NCBI RefSeq assembly: GCF_033115175.1
Contig: NC_084837.1
Span: 25,560,266 to 25,624,265 of the forward strand
Origin: Lepus europaeus
Taxonomy: Eukaryota > Chordata > Mammalia > Lagomorpha > Leporidae
Direction of reading: 5' to 3'
DNA: 64,000 bases
Below are positions 10,678 to 22,061 of the stretch, one piece after another. The position numbers were made by a program, and so were the translations under genes. The notes beneath the pieces are model-generated. The model was not told where the DNA came from, ran no database searches, and saw only the letters and a program-made list of their open reading frames with translations. Within the stretch, counting starts at the first letter, position 1; every line of letters begins with the position of its first letter.

Positions 10678-10817
10678 ATGGTGGCGGCGCTGCGGTATCT
10701 AGGGGGGCCCTGCAGAGGGGCCCGCGGGGCTCTCCGCGGGGGCTTCCCCAGGGCGTGCGGGCCAGCGTGGCGGAGGCCCTGGTCGCTGTGCAGAGGTGAC
10801 CGTAGCGCCAGCACCAG
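10678..10817 (+). CDS. L2HGDH: L2HGDH exon 1: L-2-hydroxyglutarate dehydrogenase, start
   Basis: L2HGDH is an FAD enzyme of the mitochondrial inner membrane that oxidises L-2-hydroxyglutarate to 2-oxoglutarate, a metabolite-repair step. Its loss causes L-2-hydroxyglutaric aciduria in humans. This exon encodes residues 1-46: [20 protein letters not shown], then GGFPRACG.. to RSAST. It is an arginine- and alanine-rich presequence without acidic residues until D41. The ATG has a strong context (gcgATGg) and matches the human start (MVPALRYL). The same frame stays open upstream to 10198 with no stop, so the start rests on homology. The donor is AG|GTGAGT at 10818, leaving phase 2. Nine exons in the window give 398 residues against about 463 in human; the last exon is missing to the right. 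Confidence 0.95.
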
Positions 10818-12396
10818 GTGAGTGGCCGGCGGCCCGCCCTCGCCGCCTTCGCTGCTGTTGCTTGTCTCCGAGGTGCCCTGTGCCAGACCTGGGCCCCTAC
10901 TCCTACTTCCCTGTCCCAGGCGTGAGGAGGTCGGGATCCTGTGTGGAGCTCCGGCCTCGAAAGCCAGGAGCGGGCAACCTGCAGGGTTCGTCTGTTGCAT
11001 TTCTGGGCGCGAGGTCAGGCGGTGTTGAACAGAGGTCAAGAGCGAGTGTGGCGTTGGCCACAGCCCCTCGGCTTACTCTTCTGCCCTGGGCGGGTTTCTT
11101 ACCCGCCTTAGAGGGTCGGTTGTGGATAGGATCTTAGTGTCTCCCGTAGGGGGTCCGTTTGAAGAGAAAAGGCCCTGGCGCACAGCAAGCCTCCCTGGTG
11201 GTGCTTGGGAGAGCTGGAGCCTGTGTTAATTCTTTCAGCTCCTGGGGCCCCGCTGCCTGGAGCTGCCCCTGTCGGAAGCGGCTCCGTTGCTCATCAGAGG
11301 CTGCAGAATGCAGGGTCCTGTGACGAAGTTGGGGGTCACATTCCAGACCCGCTGTCTGTCTTTGCTCTCTGGCGAGGGAGCGGATCGTGCCGGACGGTGG
11401 GCTCCGTGGGTGTGAACAGAGCTTGTTCGAAGACAGATGGCGTTGCATGACGTAGGAGAGGGGCTGTATCGCAGCACGGTTTTAATTTTATTCTGAGAAC
11501 CACAAGAAGCTGTTTTAAGGAGGCTAGGGTGATTAAAGATTGGTATTTGAAAAGTTAACTCTGGCTTCTGTGTGTCAGTGGATTGGAGGGGAATTAGAAA
11601 GGGGGAATCGTTAATAGCTCTGTGATTGTGTAGACGTTCTTTTGAGAAACGTTTTTCTTAAGGGAAGAAATCTAGGATTACTGAAGTTTTTAAAATATTT
11701 TTTATTTTGAAAATGATTATAGATTCATAGGAAGTTGCAAAATAGTAGAGAAGTCCCATGTAGGCTTCACCCCCATTTACCCCAATGATAACATCTAATT
11801 TAATACAGTGCCAAAGTCAGGATATTGCCGTTGGCACAGTCTGTGGATTTTTTTCAGATTTCATTAATTTACATGCAATTGTTTGTGTGTAGATCTATGC
11901 AATTTAATCATACGTGTTAATTTGCATGAACACCACTTTAGTCAAGATAAACATTCCATCACCACAAAGACGTTCCTTCTTATGAACGCCCGACCTCCCC
12001 ACCCTTCCTAACCCTTGACAGCTGCCATTCCCCATCATTATAACATCATTTTGAGGATGCTGTGTGAGTGGTGTCACTCAGGATATAACCTTTTAAGATT
12101 GGCTTTATCACAGCATGAGGTCCTTGAGATCCATCCACAGTGTTGCTGATACTGGTAGTAGGATTTTCATGTTGCTTTTTTTCCATTGTTGGGGAGCATT
12201 TCATGGTTTGGATGTGTGGTACAGCTCATTCACCAGCTGGAGGACGTCTGGGCTGTTGGCAGTTTTTGGCTGCCATGAACAAAGCTGCTGTGAACATTGG
12301 TGTACAGGTTTTGGTTTGAACATTAGTTCCCATTTCTCTGGGAGACATGCGCAGGAATGCCATTGATGAGTCACAGAGTAAATACATACTTAGTTT

Positions 12397-12725
12397 TGTT
12401 TTGTTTTTGACAGGCAGAGTAGACAGAGAGAAAGGTCTTCCTTTTTCCGTTGGTTCACCCCCCCAAGTGGCTGCTACGGCCAGCGCCTTGTGGCTGGCGC
12501 GCTGCACTGATCCCAGTGCCAGGAGTCAAGTACTTCCTCCTGGTCTCCCATGCAGCTGCAGGGCCCAAGCACTTGGGCCATCCTCCACTGCACTCCCGGG
12601 CCACAGCAGAGAGCTGGACTGGAAGAGGGGCAACCGGGACAGAATCCAGCGCCCCAACCGGGACTAGAACCCAGGGTGCCAGCACCGCAGGTGGAGGATT
12701 AGCCTAGTGAGCCGCGGCGCCAGCC
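12397..12725 (-). mobile_element. CSINE, young subfamily (-)
   Basis: It runs from 'gtttttgacaggcagagtag' to 'gagccgcggcgccagcc'. The site 'atacttagttttt' is duplicated on both sides. It is inserted in the old L1. Confidence 0.94.
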
Positions 12726-12885
12726 TATCATACTTAGTTTTTTAAGAGACATGCTCTTTTCCAGAGTAGCTATACTTGTTTGCATCCTAACCAGCACTGT
12801 GACCCAATTTCTCTTCATCCTCATCTGCACTTTTATTGTCACTTTTTAATTTTCGCCATTCTAATAGGAGTGTAGTGATATGGTT

Positions 12886-13196
12886 TTTTTTTTTTTAAAA
12901 AGATTTTATTTATTTATTTGAGAGGTGGAGTTACAGACAGTGAGAGGGAGAGACAGAGAGAAAGGTCTTCCTTCTGTTGGTTCACTCCCCATATGGCTGC
13001 AACGGCTGGAGCTGCGCAGATCCAAAGCCAGGAGCTTCTTCTGGGTCTCCCACACGGGTGCAGGTGTCCTTCTGCTTTCTCTGGCCATAGCAGAAAGCTG
13101 GATCAGAAGTGGAGCAGCCAGGTATTGAACCAATGCCCATATGGGATGAAGGCACTTCAGGCTAGGGCATTAACCCGCTGCACCACAGTGCCAGCC
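12886..13196 (-). mobile_element. CSINE, classical subfamily (-)
   Basis: A T-run, then 'aaagattttatttatttatt', ending at 'caccacagtgccagcccc'. It has a small internal deletion around the 'gggcccaaggacttgg' block. Confidence 0.9.
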
Positions 13197-13403
13197 CCTC
13201 TCATTATGGTTTGATTTGCCTTTCCCTAAGGCAATGGTGTTTGAATAATCTAGAAACTTACAGTGTTTGAATCTTGTCATGTACTTATTTGCCATTTGTA
13301 TATCTGTCCTCTGATGAAATATTTAATTCCTTTTGTCCTATGGCTGGTTTTGAGAATCTTTTACATATTCTAGGTACAGGTTCTTTATCAAAAATGTAGC
13401 TGC

Positions 13404-13546
13404 GTGGGAGACCGGAGAGCCCCCTGCCCTGCCCCCCAGCCTGGTGCCCATGCCCCCACCTCACGCCTGCCCCCACACCCTTGCCCCCTTTGTGCCCCTG
13501 CCCTGATTTCATTAAAGATTTCATGAAATGTAATAATAATAATAAT
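13404..13546 (+). mobile_element. Short retrocopy of an unidentified RNA
   Basis: The 14-bp sequence 'aaaaatgtagctgc' stands at 13390-13403 and again at 13547-13560, a perfect target-site duplication inside L1 sequence. Between them lie 143 bp of C-rich sequence ('gcccatgcccccacctcacg'). It ends in 'cattaaagatttcatgaaatg' and a degenerate (taa)n tail. ATTAAA followed by an A-rich tail is the look of an mRNA 3' end reinserted by L1. I do not recognise the parent gene. It is 5'-truncated and carries no meaningful frame. Confidence 0.75.
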
Positions 13547-13617
13547 AAAAATGTAGCTGCAAGCATTTTTTCCCCATCTTGTTGGTTGTCTTTTTATCCT
13601 TTTAATAGTCTTTTTTT

Positions 13618-13912
13618 TTTTTTTTAAGAGTGACTTTATTTATTTGAAAGGCAGAGTTACAGAGAGACAGAGAGAGAGAGAGGGAAGTCTTCCATCCGCT
13701 GGTTCACTCCCTAGATGGCCGCAACAGCAAAGCCAGAACTTCTTCCCAGTCTCCCACGTGGGTGCAAGGGCCCAAGGACTTGGGCCGTCTTCCTCTGCTT
13801 TCCCAGGCCATAGCAGAGAGCTGGATCAGAAGAGGAGCAGCCAGGACTAGAACCAGCACCCATATGGGATGCCAGCACTGCAAGTGGCAGCTTTACCCAC
13901 AGCGCCAGCCCC
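13618..13912 (-). mobile_element. CSINE (-)
   Basis: It runs from the T-run and 'actttatttatttgaaaggc' to 'cacagcgccagccccc'. The site 'ttaatagtctttt' is duplicated. The usual 'cggagctgcgccgatcc' part is deleted. Confidence 0.92.
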
Positions 13913-13965
13913 CTTAATAGTCTTTTACACAGAAGTTTTAAATTTTTTTTAAAGATTTTTTATTG

Positions 13966-14291
13966 GGCCAGCGCCGTGGCTCAACAGGCTAATCCTCCAC
14001 CTTGCAGCACCGGCACACCGGGTTCTAGTCCTGGTCAGGGTGCCGGATTCTATCCCGATTGCCCCTCTTCCAGTCCAGCTCTCTGCTATGGCCTGGGAGT
14101 GCAGTGGAGGATGGCCCAAGTGCCTGGGCCCTGCACCGCATGGGAGACCAGGAGAAGCACCTGGCTCCTGGCTTCAGATCAGCGCGGTGCGCCGGCCGCA
14201 GCGGCCATTGGAGGGTGAACCAACGGCAAAAAGGAAGACCTTTCTCTCTGTCTCTCACTATCCACTCTGCCTGTGGGGGAAAAAAAAAAAA
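13966..14291 (+). mobile_element. CSINE, young subfamily (+), nested
   Basis: The head is 'gggccagcgccgtggctcaa', followed by 'caggctaatcctccaccttg'. It ends in 'ctgcctgtgggggaaaaaaa'. It is inserted in the tail of the antisense copy that surrounds it. Confidence 0.92.
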
Positions 14292-14316
14292 GATTTATTT
14301 ATTTATTTATTTATTT

Positions 14317-14654
14317 TTTTTTTTTTTGACAGGCAGAGTGGACAGTAGAGAGAGAGACAGAGAGAAAGGTCTTCCTTTTGCCGTTGGTTCACCCTCCAAT
14401 GGCCGCCGCGGTAGGCGCGCTGCGGCCGGTGCACCACGCTGATCCGATGGCAGGAGCCAGGTGCTTCTCCTGGTCTCCCATGGGGTGCAGGGCCCAAGGA
14501 CTTGGGCTATCCTCCACTGCACTCCCTGGCCACAGCAGAGAGCTGGCCTGGAAGAGGGGCAACCGGGACAGGATCGGTGCCCCGACCAGGACTAGAACCC
14601 GGTGTGCCGGCGCCGCTAGGCGGAGGATTAGCCTATTGAGCCGCGGCGCCGGCC
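14317..14654 (-). mobile_element. CSINE, young subfamily (-), nested
   Basis: It runs from 'tttttttgacaggcagagtg' to 'gagccgcggcgccggcc'. It is the second insertion in the same (attt)n tail. Confidence 0.93.
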
Positions 14655-15146
14655 TATTTATTTATTTGAGAGGTAGAGTTACAGACAGTGAGAGGGAGAG
14701 ACAGAGAGAAAGGTCTTCCGTCCGTTGGTTCACTCCCAATGGCCACAATGGCCAGAGCTGTGCCGATCTGAAGCCAGGTGCCAAGTGCCAGGTGCCTCCT
14801 CCCGGTCTCCCATGCAGGTTCAGGGGCCTAAGGACCTGGGCCATCTTCCACTGCTTTCCCACATCATAGCAGAGAGCTGGATTAGAAGAGGAGCAGCCGG
14901 GACTTGAACCGGCGCCCATATGGGATGCCGGCACTGCAGGCAGAGGATTAACCTACTGTGCCATATCGCCGGTCCCAAGAAGTTTTAAATTTTGATGAAT
15001 CCAGGTTAGCCACATTTTTCTTTTACAGACTATGTTTTTGATGTCAACTCTAGGTCCCAAAGATTTTATTCTATTTTCTTTTAAGAGCTTTATCCAGAGT
15101 ATTTGATATAAAAATTGTTACTATTTTTAATTCCAAGGTGGTAGTA

Positions 15147-15168
15147 TGTGTGTGTGTGTGTGTGTGTA
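15147..15168. repeat. (TG)n microsatellite
   Basis: About eleven TG units stand just before an antisense CSINE. Confidence 0.95.
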
Positions 15169-15170
15169 AG

Positions 15171-15359
15171 ATTTTTTTTTTTAAATTATTATTATTTGAA
15201 AAGCGTAGAGAGGTGAAGACAGATTTATCTTCCAATCACTGGTTCACTATTTGAGTGCCACAAAGGCCAGGACTGGGCCAAGCTGCGTTGAATCAGCACT
15301 CATATGGGATGCTGCATCACAGGTGGTGCGGTGACCCACTGTGCCACAACACCGGCCCC
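15171..15359 (-). mobile_element. CSINE (-), internally deleted
   Basis: The tail and 'ttccaatcactggttcacta' are joined directly to 'gttgaatcagcactcatatg' and end at 'cacaacaccggcccc'. About half of the normal body is missing. Confidence 0.85.
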
Positions 15360-15895
15360 AGCATGTGTGTTTTGAAGAGAACTTTAGAAGTAAAATTTTG
15401 AAACATTTACAAATGAAATAATGATGCTTAGGGTTTACATCAAAATCATTTAATAGAGGAGGGAGTGAAATCGAAGGCACAGATTTGTTGTGCGTTGATG
15501 ACCATTGAAGATGCATGATGTGTATATGGGGATTCATTGTCCTCTTTTCTCTAACTTTGTATTGGTTTGTCCTTTTTCATAATCAGAAGCTTTTAAAAAG
15601 TTACTGTTAAACTGCTCGTCGATGCTGGCTTGAGAATGAGCTGTGGAAAAAAATGTCCCCTTGACCTTCAGATGTCCTCCAGTGCTCACCTGCTACTGCT
15701 GTTCTGATCGTCTTTCCCCGTAGTGGCTGCTTGGACTTCCATGCTTTAGCTTGTGAAGGGTGCCTCCATGACCATGTTGTTATGTAGAATAGTGATTTTT
15801 CAGGTTTGAGGACGGGAAGTAAAGGTGACATAAATAATTGGAAAAAGTCTATTCAATGCATAGTTTTATGTTAGAAAATGAAACGTTGATTAATG

Positions 15896-16555
15896 GGGCC
15901 AGTGTTGTGGTACATCCAGTTCAGCTGCTGTTTGTGAGGCCTACATCCCTTATCAGAATGCTGATGGCGCAGCAGGTTAAAGCCTCAGCCTGCAGCGCTA
16001 GCATCCCATATGGGCACTGGTTCAAGTCCCAGCTGCTCCTCTTCTGATCCAGCTCTCTGCTATGGCATGGGAAAACAGTAGAAAATGGCCCAAGTTCTTG
16101 GGCCCCTGCACCCACGTGGGAGACCTAGAAGAAGCTCCTGGCTCCTGACTTCGCATCGTCTCAGCTCTGGCCATTGCAATCATTTGGGGAGTAAACCAGC
16201 AGATGGAAGATCTCCCTCTCTCTGGCTCTACCTCTCTCTGTACTCTTTCAACTAAATAAAATAAGTCTTTAAAAAAAAGAATGCTGATTGAAGCCCTGAC
16301 TCCTTTGCTTTTGACCCAGCTTTCTGCTAATATTAGGTAAGGCAGTGGAAGATGGCCCAAGTATCTGGGCCCCTGCCACACTTGTGGGAAACTCAGATTA
16401 AGTTATTGGCTCCTGGCGTTAGCCTGGCCCAGGCTGACATTTGTGGGCATTTGGGGAACGAACCACTGGGTAGGAGATCTCCCTGTCTCCCTCCATCTGC
16501 CTCTTCTCCCACTGTCCCTGCCTTTCAAATAAATAAGCAAATCTTTTTCAAAAAC
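15896..16555 (+). mobile_element. Older CSINE (+), split by a nested copy
   Basis: The left part is 15896-15965 ('gggccagtgttgtggtacat'). The right part is 16278-16555 ('gaagccctgactcctttgct' to 'aaataaataagcaaatcttt'). Confidence 0.85.
15966..16277 (+). mobile_element. CSINE (+), nested, 5'-truncated
   Basis: It begins 'ggcgcagcaggttaaagcct' and ends 'aaataaaataagtcttt'. The target 'agaatgctgat' is duplicated at 15955 and 16278. Confidence 0.93.
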
Positions 16556-16669
16556 TAAAATTTGATTAACGATTGCAATAGAATCTGCAAAATCAAGAGC
16601 CAAGTAAAAAAATTTGGCTGAGAGACTGTAACAGAGGAGAAGCTCTGCCTTGCCAAGTTTTTTGGGTTT

Positions 16670-16958
16670 TGTTTCTATTTCTGAGACACTGAGGGACAGC
16701 TAGGGAACTTCCAACCACTGGTTCAATCCCCAGATGCTCACAATGGCAGGGGCTAGACTGGGGCCAGAGCCAGAAGCCAGGAACTCAATCCAAATCTCCC
16801 ACATAGATGGCAGGAACTCAATTACTTGAGCTGCCAGTGCTGTCTCCCATGGTCTGCATTGGCAGGAAGCTGGAGTCAGAAGCCTGAGCCTGGGCTTGAA
16901 CCCTGGGACTCCCATGTAGGATGCAGATGGCTTAACCACTAGGCTAAATACCTGCTCC
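16670..16958 (-). mobile_element. Old CSINE-related copy (-)
   Basis: The strings 'ccaaccactggttcaatccc' and 'ggcaggggctagactggggc' follow the CSINE order. It ends in 'accactaggctaaatacctg'. It is strongly diverged. Confidence 0.75.
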
Positions 16959-17534
16959 TACCAAAGGGTTTTTATTAGAGTTCCCCAAAGGGAGCAAGAA
17001 TGAGAAACACTATTGTACGAGTCAAGACCACTCTTGCAGAGTGTGAAGGTGGTGCTGCTTTTTTCCAGAAAAGTGAAGCTTGAGAGCTAAGCACAGCATC
17101 ATAGCCCGACCTGGGAGTAAGGAAAAAAAAGTAGAAAAGAAATGGCTTTCTTACACAGGAGCACACACACACCCCTTCCTTTTGTGGGCCCAGCTGTTCT
17201 TGAAGGGTACTTATAGTTTATTGGTCAGTATAGGGAACACCTTGATTAGGAAAAAATACATAAAATATGACTAAGTCATATGCACACCAATAACTTAAAG
17301 ATTTGTAAATGCTTTGAAAACCTGCCTAGTAAAAGATTATGGAGGTTTGTAAAGCTTGTTTTAACAATAATTATATTTGTGGAATTCTTGGAAACCATGT
17401 GTAAATTTCCTAAAAGATCTGCTTATTGTGGAAGTTGTAAAAAGGGTCAAGGTTAGTAAATCATTGTAAGTAACTATATTAGAATATGAGTGTTTTACCC
17501 TTTTGTGAAATATTTTTAAAAACATATTTAAATG

Positions 17535-17911
17535 GCCGGTACCGCGGCTCACTAGGCTAATCCTCTGCCTGCGGTGCCAGCACACCAGGTTCTAGTCCCA
17601 GTCGGGGCGCTGGATTCTGTCCTGATTGCTCCTCTTCCTGTCCAGCTCTCTGCTGTGGCCAGGGAGTGCAGTGGAGGATGGCCCAAGTGCTTGGGCCCTG
17701 CACCCGCATGGGAGACCAGGAGAAGCACCTGGCTCCTGGCTTCGGATCAGCGCGGTGCGCCAGCCACAGCGCGCCGGCTGCAGCGGCCATTGGAGGGTAA
17801 ACCAACGGCAAAAAGGAAGACCTTTTTCTCTGTCTCTCTCTCTCTCTCACTGTCCACTCTGCCTGTCCAAAAAAAAAAAAAAAAAAAAAAAAAAAATTAA
17901 AAAAAAAAAAA
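17535..17911 (+). mobile_element. CSINE, young subfamily (+)
   Basis: It runs from 'ggccggtaccgcggctcact' to a long A-run (17869-17911). The site 'aacatatttaaa' is duplicated on both sides. The long pure tail suggests recent insertion. Confidence 0.95.
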
Positions 17912-18137
17912 CAACATATTTAAAGGCTTGGACTTTGCTGATGTTAGTAGTGGTTTAGTTGACCAGTGCAAGCATTTGCCAATAACCACTATTAATGTAG
18001 TGGACCCAGAATCCTATTTCACTTATGCTGTTGTTTTTTATCCTCTCTTAACTGTGGGCCTTGTTCACCATCGCACACACCCCTTGGTAACAGGTTGATC
18101 CCACCATGCAGTGGTACTGCAGAGAACTATCTGTTGA

Positions 18138-18151
18138 GCGCCACCTAGAGG
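18138..18151 (-). promoter_or_regulatory. CTCF-like motif
   Basis: The bases 'gcgccacctagagg' match 12 of 14 positions of the CTCF core in the GCGCCCYCTRGTGG orientation. It lies in a non-repetitive part of L2HGDH intron 1. This is a motif match only. Confidence 0.3.
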
Positions 18152-18867
18152 CTATCCCTGTCCAAGTTATGAGGCACTTAGACTAAAGGAGGAAATTTTA
18201 TGCCCTTATGACCCTAAAATTAGCTTAATATATAGGATTAAATTTATCAAACTCACACATTAGACCCTAAGTTGTCCGGGGGCTGTTTCTGGTTTCTCAT
18301 GTAGCTGCAAATGTGACAGCATTTGTTACCAAGTTGATGTACTTCCATGAAGGATTTTGAAATGGAAACTTAGGTCACTTTTCAAAGGGCAGGCCTACTC
18401 TCTGAAGTTTCCCTCTTTTCTGTTCTCATAAGACCTGGATTTGTTGACCATGAAATCAGTGCTGAAGGTAATCTTTTAAGCTTCTAGTTGCAGAGTTAGA
18501 TAAATTATTCACGCCCTTTCTAATCTTTCAGATGATTGTGTAATCTAGGTTTGTTGTGGTTAAGAATGTTGTTTTGAGCCCGTTCTGGACCAGTTACTTC
18601 CTATAGGTTTGATGTTCTTACTGTAGTTTCCTTCTTATCAGAAAAAAGAAAGTATAGATTCTTGCACACTGAGGTGTTAAAGGCATAGTGTGTTAGCCTG
18701 TCCTCCAGAATCCTACAGTTCAGTTTGGAAGGACTGAAGGTAAAGAGAAGTCTGCCGCTTAACCCAGCATGATCACTGAGATAACCAGCCAGGGACTGGG
18801 CATGATAGAGACCCAGGCAGCCTGGGCAAGCAGCCATCCTCCCTGCCAGCGGGCTGCAGCTGGCTTA

Positions 18868-18962
18868 CCTACTGACCAGCAGTGCATGTAACTTTTAAAG
18901 GTTTGTTCATGATTAATCTGCTGACCAGCAGAGCACACAACTTTAAAAGGTGTGTTCATGAA
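18868..18962. repeat. 49-bp tandem duplication
   Basis: The string 'ctgaccagcag' occurs at 18872 and again at 18921. It is followed both times by a similar 'gcatgtaacttttaaaggt' / 'gcacacaactttaaaaggt' block and 'gttcatga'. Two imperfect copies are present. Confidence 0.8.
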
Positions 18963-19104
18963 GTGAAGCCAAATAGCTCAAAGCCCAGTACATATCTGAC
19001 TATAAATTAATAGTGTAATGGCCATCGATGTTGAAAATTATGCCTGTGACCTTTGGTGAGCCCTACTGTGAACATGCGTATTTAATAGTGACTTTCTCTT
19101 CAAG

Positions 19105-19220
19105 CTCATTTGATGTAGTCATTGTCGGAGGTGGAATTGTGGGCCTTGCCTCTGCCAGAGCACTCATCCTGCGACATCCGGCACTTTCGATTGGTGTTGT
19201 GGAAAAAGAGAAAGACTTGG
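19105..19220 (+). CDS. L2HGDH: L2HGDH exon 2: FAD-binding (Rossmann) motif
   Basis: This exon encodes residues 47-85 and opens the FAD-binding domain. It has the strand [20 protein letters not shown] with the dinucleotide-binding glycines at 55-60, and the acidic end of the second strand ([10 protein letters not shown]80) that contacts the adenine ribose in this fold. The acceptor is 'tctcttcaag', ending at 19104, and the donor is 'ttgg|gtatgt' at 19221. It is entered in phase 2, is 116 nt long and leaves in phase 1. It agrees closely with the human protein. Confidence 0.97.
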
Positions 19221-20031
<811 letters not shown>

Positions 20032-20162
20032 TAACTAACACTTTCATGCTGATGCTTAATGTTGAATTTTTAAAAATACCTGGCTTTTCCTTCCATTGTA
20101 TCTGTGTGCTTTGTGAAATCTAATTTTAGGAAATAACTTTGAAAAATATGATGTGACTTACT

Positions 20163-20462
20163 CTACTTTTTATTTTATTTTTAAAATATATTTGAGAAGC
20201 AGAGAGAGACAGAAAGCGAGCACATTCGCATCCACTTGTTCACTGTTCAAATGCCTACAGGGGCCTCAGGCCAGAGCCCAAAACTGGGTGATGGGAACTC
20301 AATCCATGTCTCCCATGTGGGCAGCAGCTTGAGCTGACACCACTGCTTCCCAGTGTCTACATTAGCAGGAAGCTGGAGTAAGCATTAAACGTAGGCATTC
20401 TGTTATGGGGTGTGCACATCTTAACTAGTGTCTTTAACTGCTGGGCCAAATGCCTTCCCCCT
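20163..20462 (-). mobile_element. Old CSINE (-)
   Basis: It runs from 'tatttttaaaatatatttga' through 'ccacttgttcactgttcaaa' to 'ctgctgggccaaatgccttc'. It is diverged. Confidence 0.75.
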
Positions 20463-20464
20463 CC

Positions 20465-22060
20465 ATGTACTTTAAAAGATAGTTTTATTGGCATATCTAT
20501 CTTATCTATATCGTTCACCCATTTAAATGTTTTTAGTAGGTTCACAGAATTGTGCTGCCATTGCCACTAATTTTAGAATATTTTCATCACACCAAAAAGA
20601 AGCCGTACTATTGATGGTTACTCCCTATTCCAATCTCCCTTAGTCCCTGGCAACCATTACTATACTTTATGTTTCTGTAGATTTGCCTGTTCAGGTTGAA
20701 TCATATACCGCGTGGTCTTTTGTGAACTGTTTCTTTGAGTTAGCATAATGTTTTCAAAGTTCATCCACATTTTAGCATGAATCTGTACTCCATTCCTTTT
20801 TATGGCTGAATGATTTTTCATTATATGAATATCCCACATTTTGTTTATTCATCATTTGAAAGAATTTAGGTTGTTTTCACTTTTTGGGTTTTATGAATGA
20901 TGCTTCAGTGGACATTTGTGTACAGATGTTTGCGTGAGCATATGTTTTCATACCTCTTGTATGTGTTTCTTCCTGTGAGTTGGATTGTTGGGATAGTTAA
21001 CATTCTGGGAAACTGCCAAATAGCTTTCCAAAGTGCTTTTTTACTATTTTACATTTCCACTAGCAGTTATGGGGGCTCCAGTTTTTCTATATCCTCACCA
21101 ATCTGTTAATGTCCTTTTTATTTTATCCATCCTATTGAATATAGGGGCTATAACTTAGTGCAGTTTCAATGGTGTTGAGTATCTTTATTTTCAAAAATTA
21201 GTGTATTTTTAATTGACAAAATTGTATATACTTATGTTCAGTATATTATACCTGTTGTAGATAATATATGAATATTATTCAATATAATGATTAATAATGT
21301 GATTAGCATGAAATATGTATATGTGTGTAATGGCTAAATATAATATTTAACCAATATATGGCCTATATTTTGGTTATCACAGACTTACCATTTATTTGTG
21401 GTGAGAATACTCAAAATGTACTCTTTTACCAATCTTCAAGAATACATTGTTCCTACGGTAGTTGCAGTGTTGTATAGTAGATCTCCAGAGCTTAATCCTC
21501 CTATCTAACTGAGATTGTATAGCCGTTAGCCAACATCTCCTTACCACCTGCACCCTGGTAACCACCATTCCACTCTCTGCTTTTATGGGTTCAACTTTTT
21601 CAGATTCCACATGTAAGTGAGATCGTGCAGTATTTATGTGTGTGGTTTGTTTCACTTAACATAATGCCTTCCAGATCCGTCCATGTTGTCACAAATTATA
21701 GTATTTTCTTCTTTTTTAAAGACTGAATAGTATTGCATTGTGTACATGGACTACATTTTTTTTTATCTGTTCATGAACACTTAGGTTGATTCCCTATCTT
21801 GACTATTGTGTGTAATAGTGCAGTGATCATGGAAATGCGTATGTCTCTCTGACATAATAATTTATTTCCTTTGGATTTATATACAGAAGTGGATTTTCAG
21901 GATCTGTGTTGAACATCTTATCATTTCCTTATTGACCATTCATGTGACTTCTTTAAAGAAATGTCCATTCAGATCTTTTGCCCATTTTAAATCTTTTGCT
22001 CATTGATCATATTTTCCTGAGTTGCGTGTATTCTTTATATATTCCAGATACATTATCCTG
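20465..22060 (-). mobile_element. Old L1 fragments, antisense
   Basis: Two overlapping 3'-end series occur in a row. The first is about 20465-21180 ('aaactgccaaatagctttcc'). The second is about 21190-22060 ('tcacttaacataatgccttc', 'tgcccattttaaatcttttg'). The landmarks are reverse-complement L1 ORF2. There may be two separate insertions or a rearranged one. Confidence 0.7.
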
Positions 22061-22061
22061 T

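Larger units (their letters stand above)
10030..11020. promoter_or_regulatory. CpG island, bidirectional DMAC2L/L2HGDH promoter
   Basis: This is the only dense CpG block of the window, with frequent cgcg, gcgc and ccgg strings from about 10060 to 10850. It lies between the two divergent genes: the L2HGDH start codon is at 10678 and the probable DMAC2L first exon ends at 10464. No TATA box is seen. The CCAAT, E-box and GC-box motifs sit between the two starts. Several long open frames here on both strands are a by-product of GC richness. Confidence 0.9.
13943..14975 (-). mobile_element. CSINE (-), host of two nested CSINEs
   Basis: Its tail begins at about 13943 ('tttttaaagattttttatt'), resumes at 14292-14316 ('gatttatttatttatttatt'), and its body runs 14655-14975 to 'ccatatcgccggtccc'. 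The outer duplication is 'agaagttttaaatt' at about 13930 and 14978. Confidence 0.9.
11690..15120 (-). mobile_element. Old L1 (L1M-like) fragment, antisense, heavily interrupted
   Basis: The strings 'gattggctttatcacagcat', 'aacaaagctgctgtgaacat' and 'atttgccatttgtatatctg' are reverse-complement L1 ORF2/3' end landmarks. Pieces resume after each insertion, with target duplications on both sides. The insertions are CSINEs at 12397, 12886, 13618 and 13943, and the retrocopy at 13404. No intact frame remains. Confidence 0.75.
10818..19104 (+). other. L2HGDH: L2HGDH intron 1
   Basis: This 8.3-kb intron is filled from 11690 to 15120 by an old antisense L1 broken by CSINEs and a small retrocopy. Stretches without a recognised repeat are 10818-11690 (its start still CpG-rich), 15360-15895, 16960-17530 and 17915-19104. 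The last of these includes a 49-bp tandem duplication at 18868-18962 and a CTCF-like motif at 18138. No other gene is seen. Confidence 0.85.
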
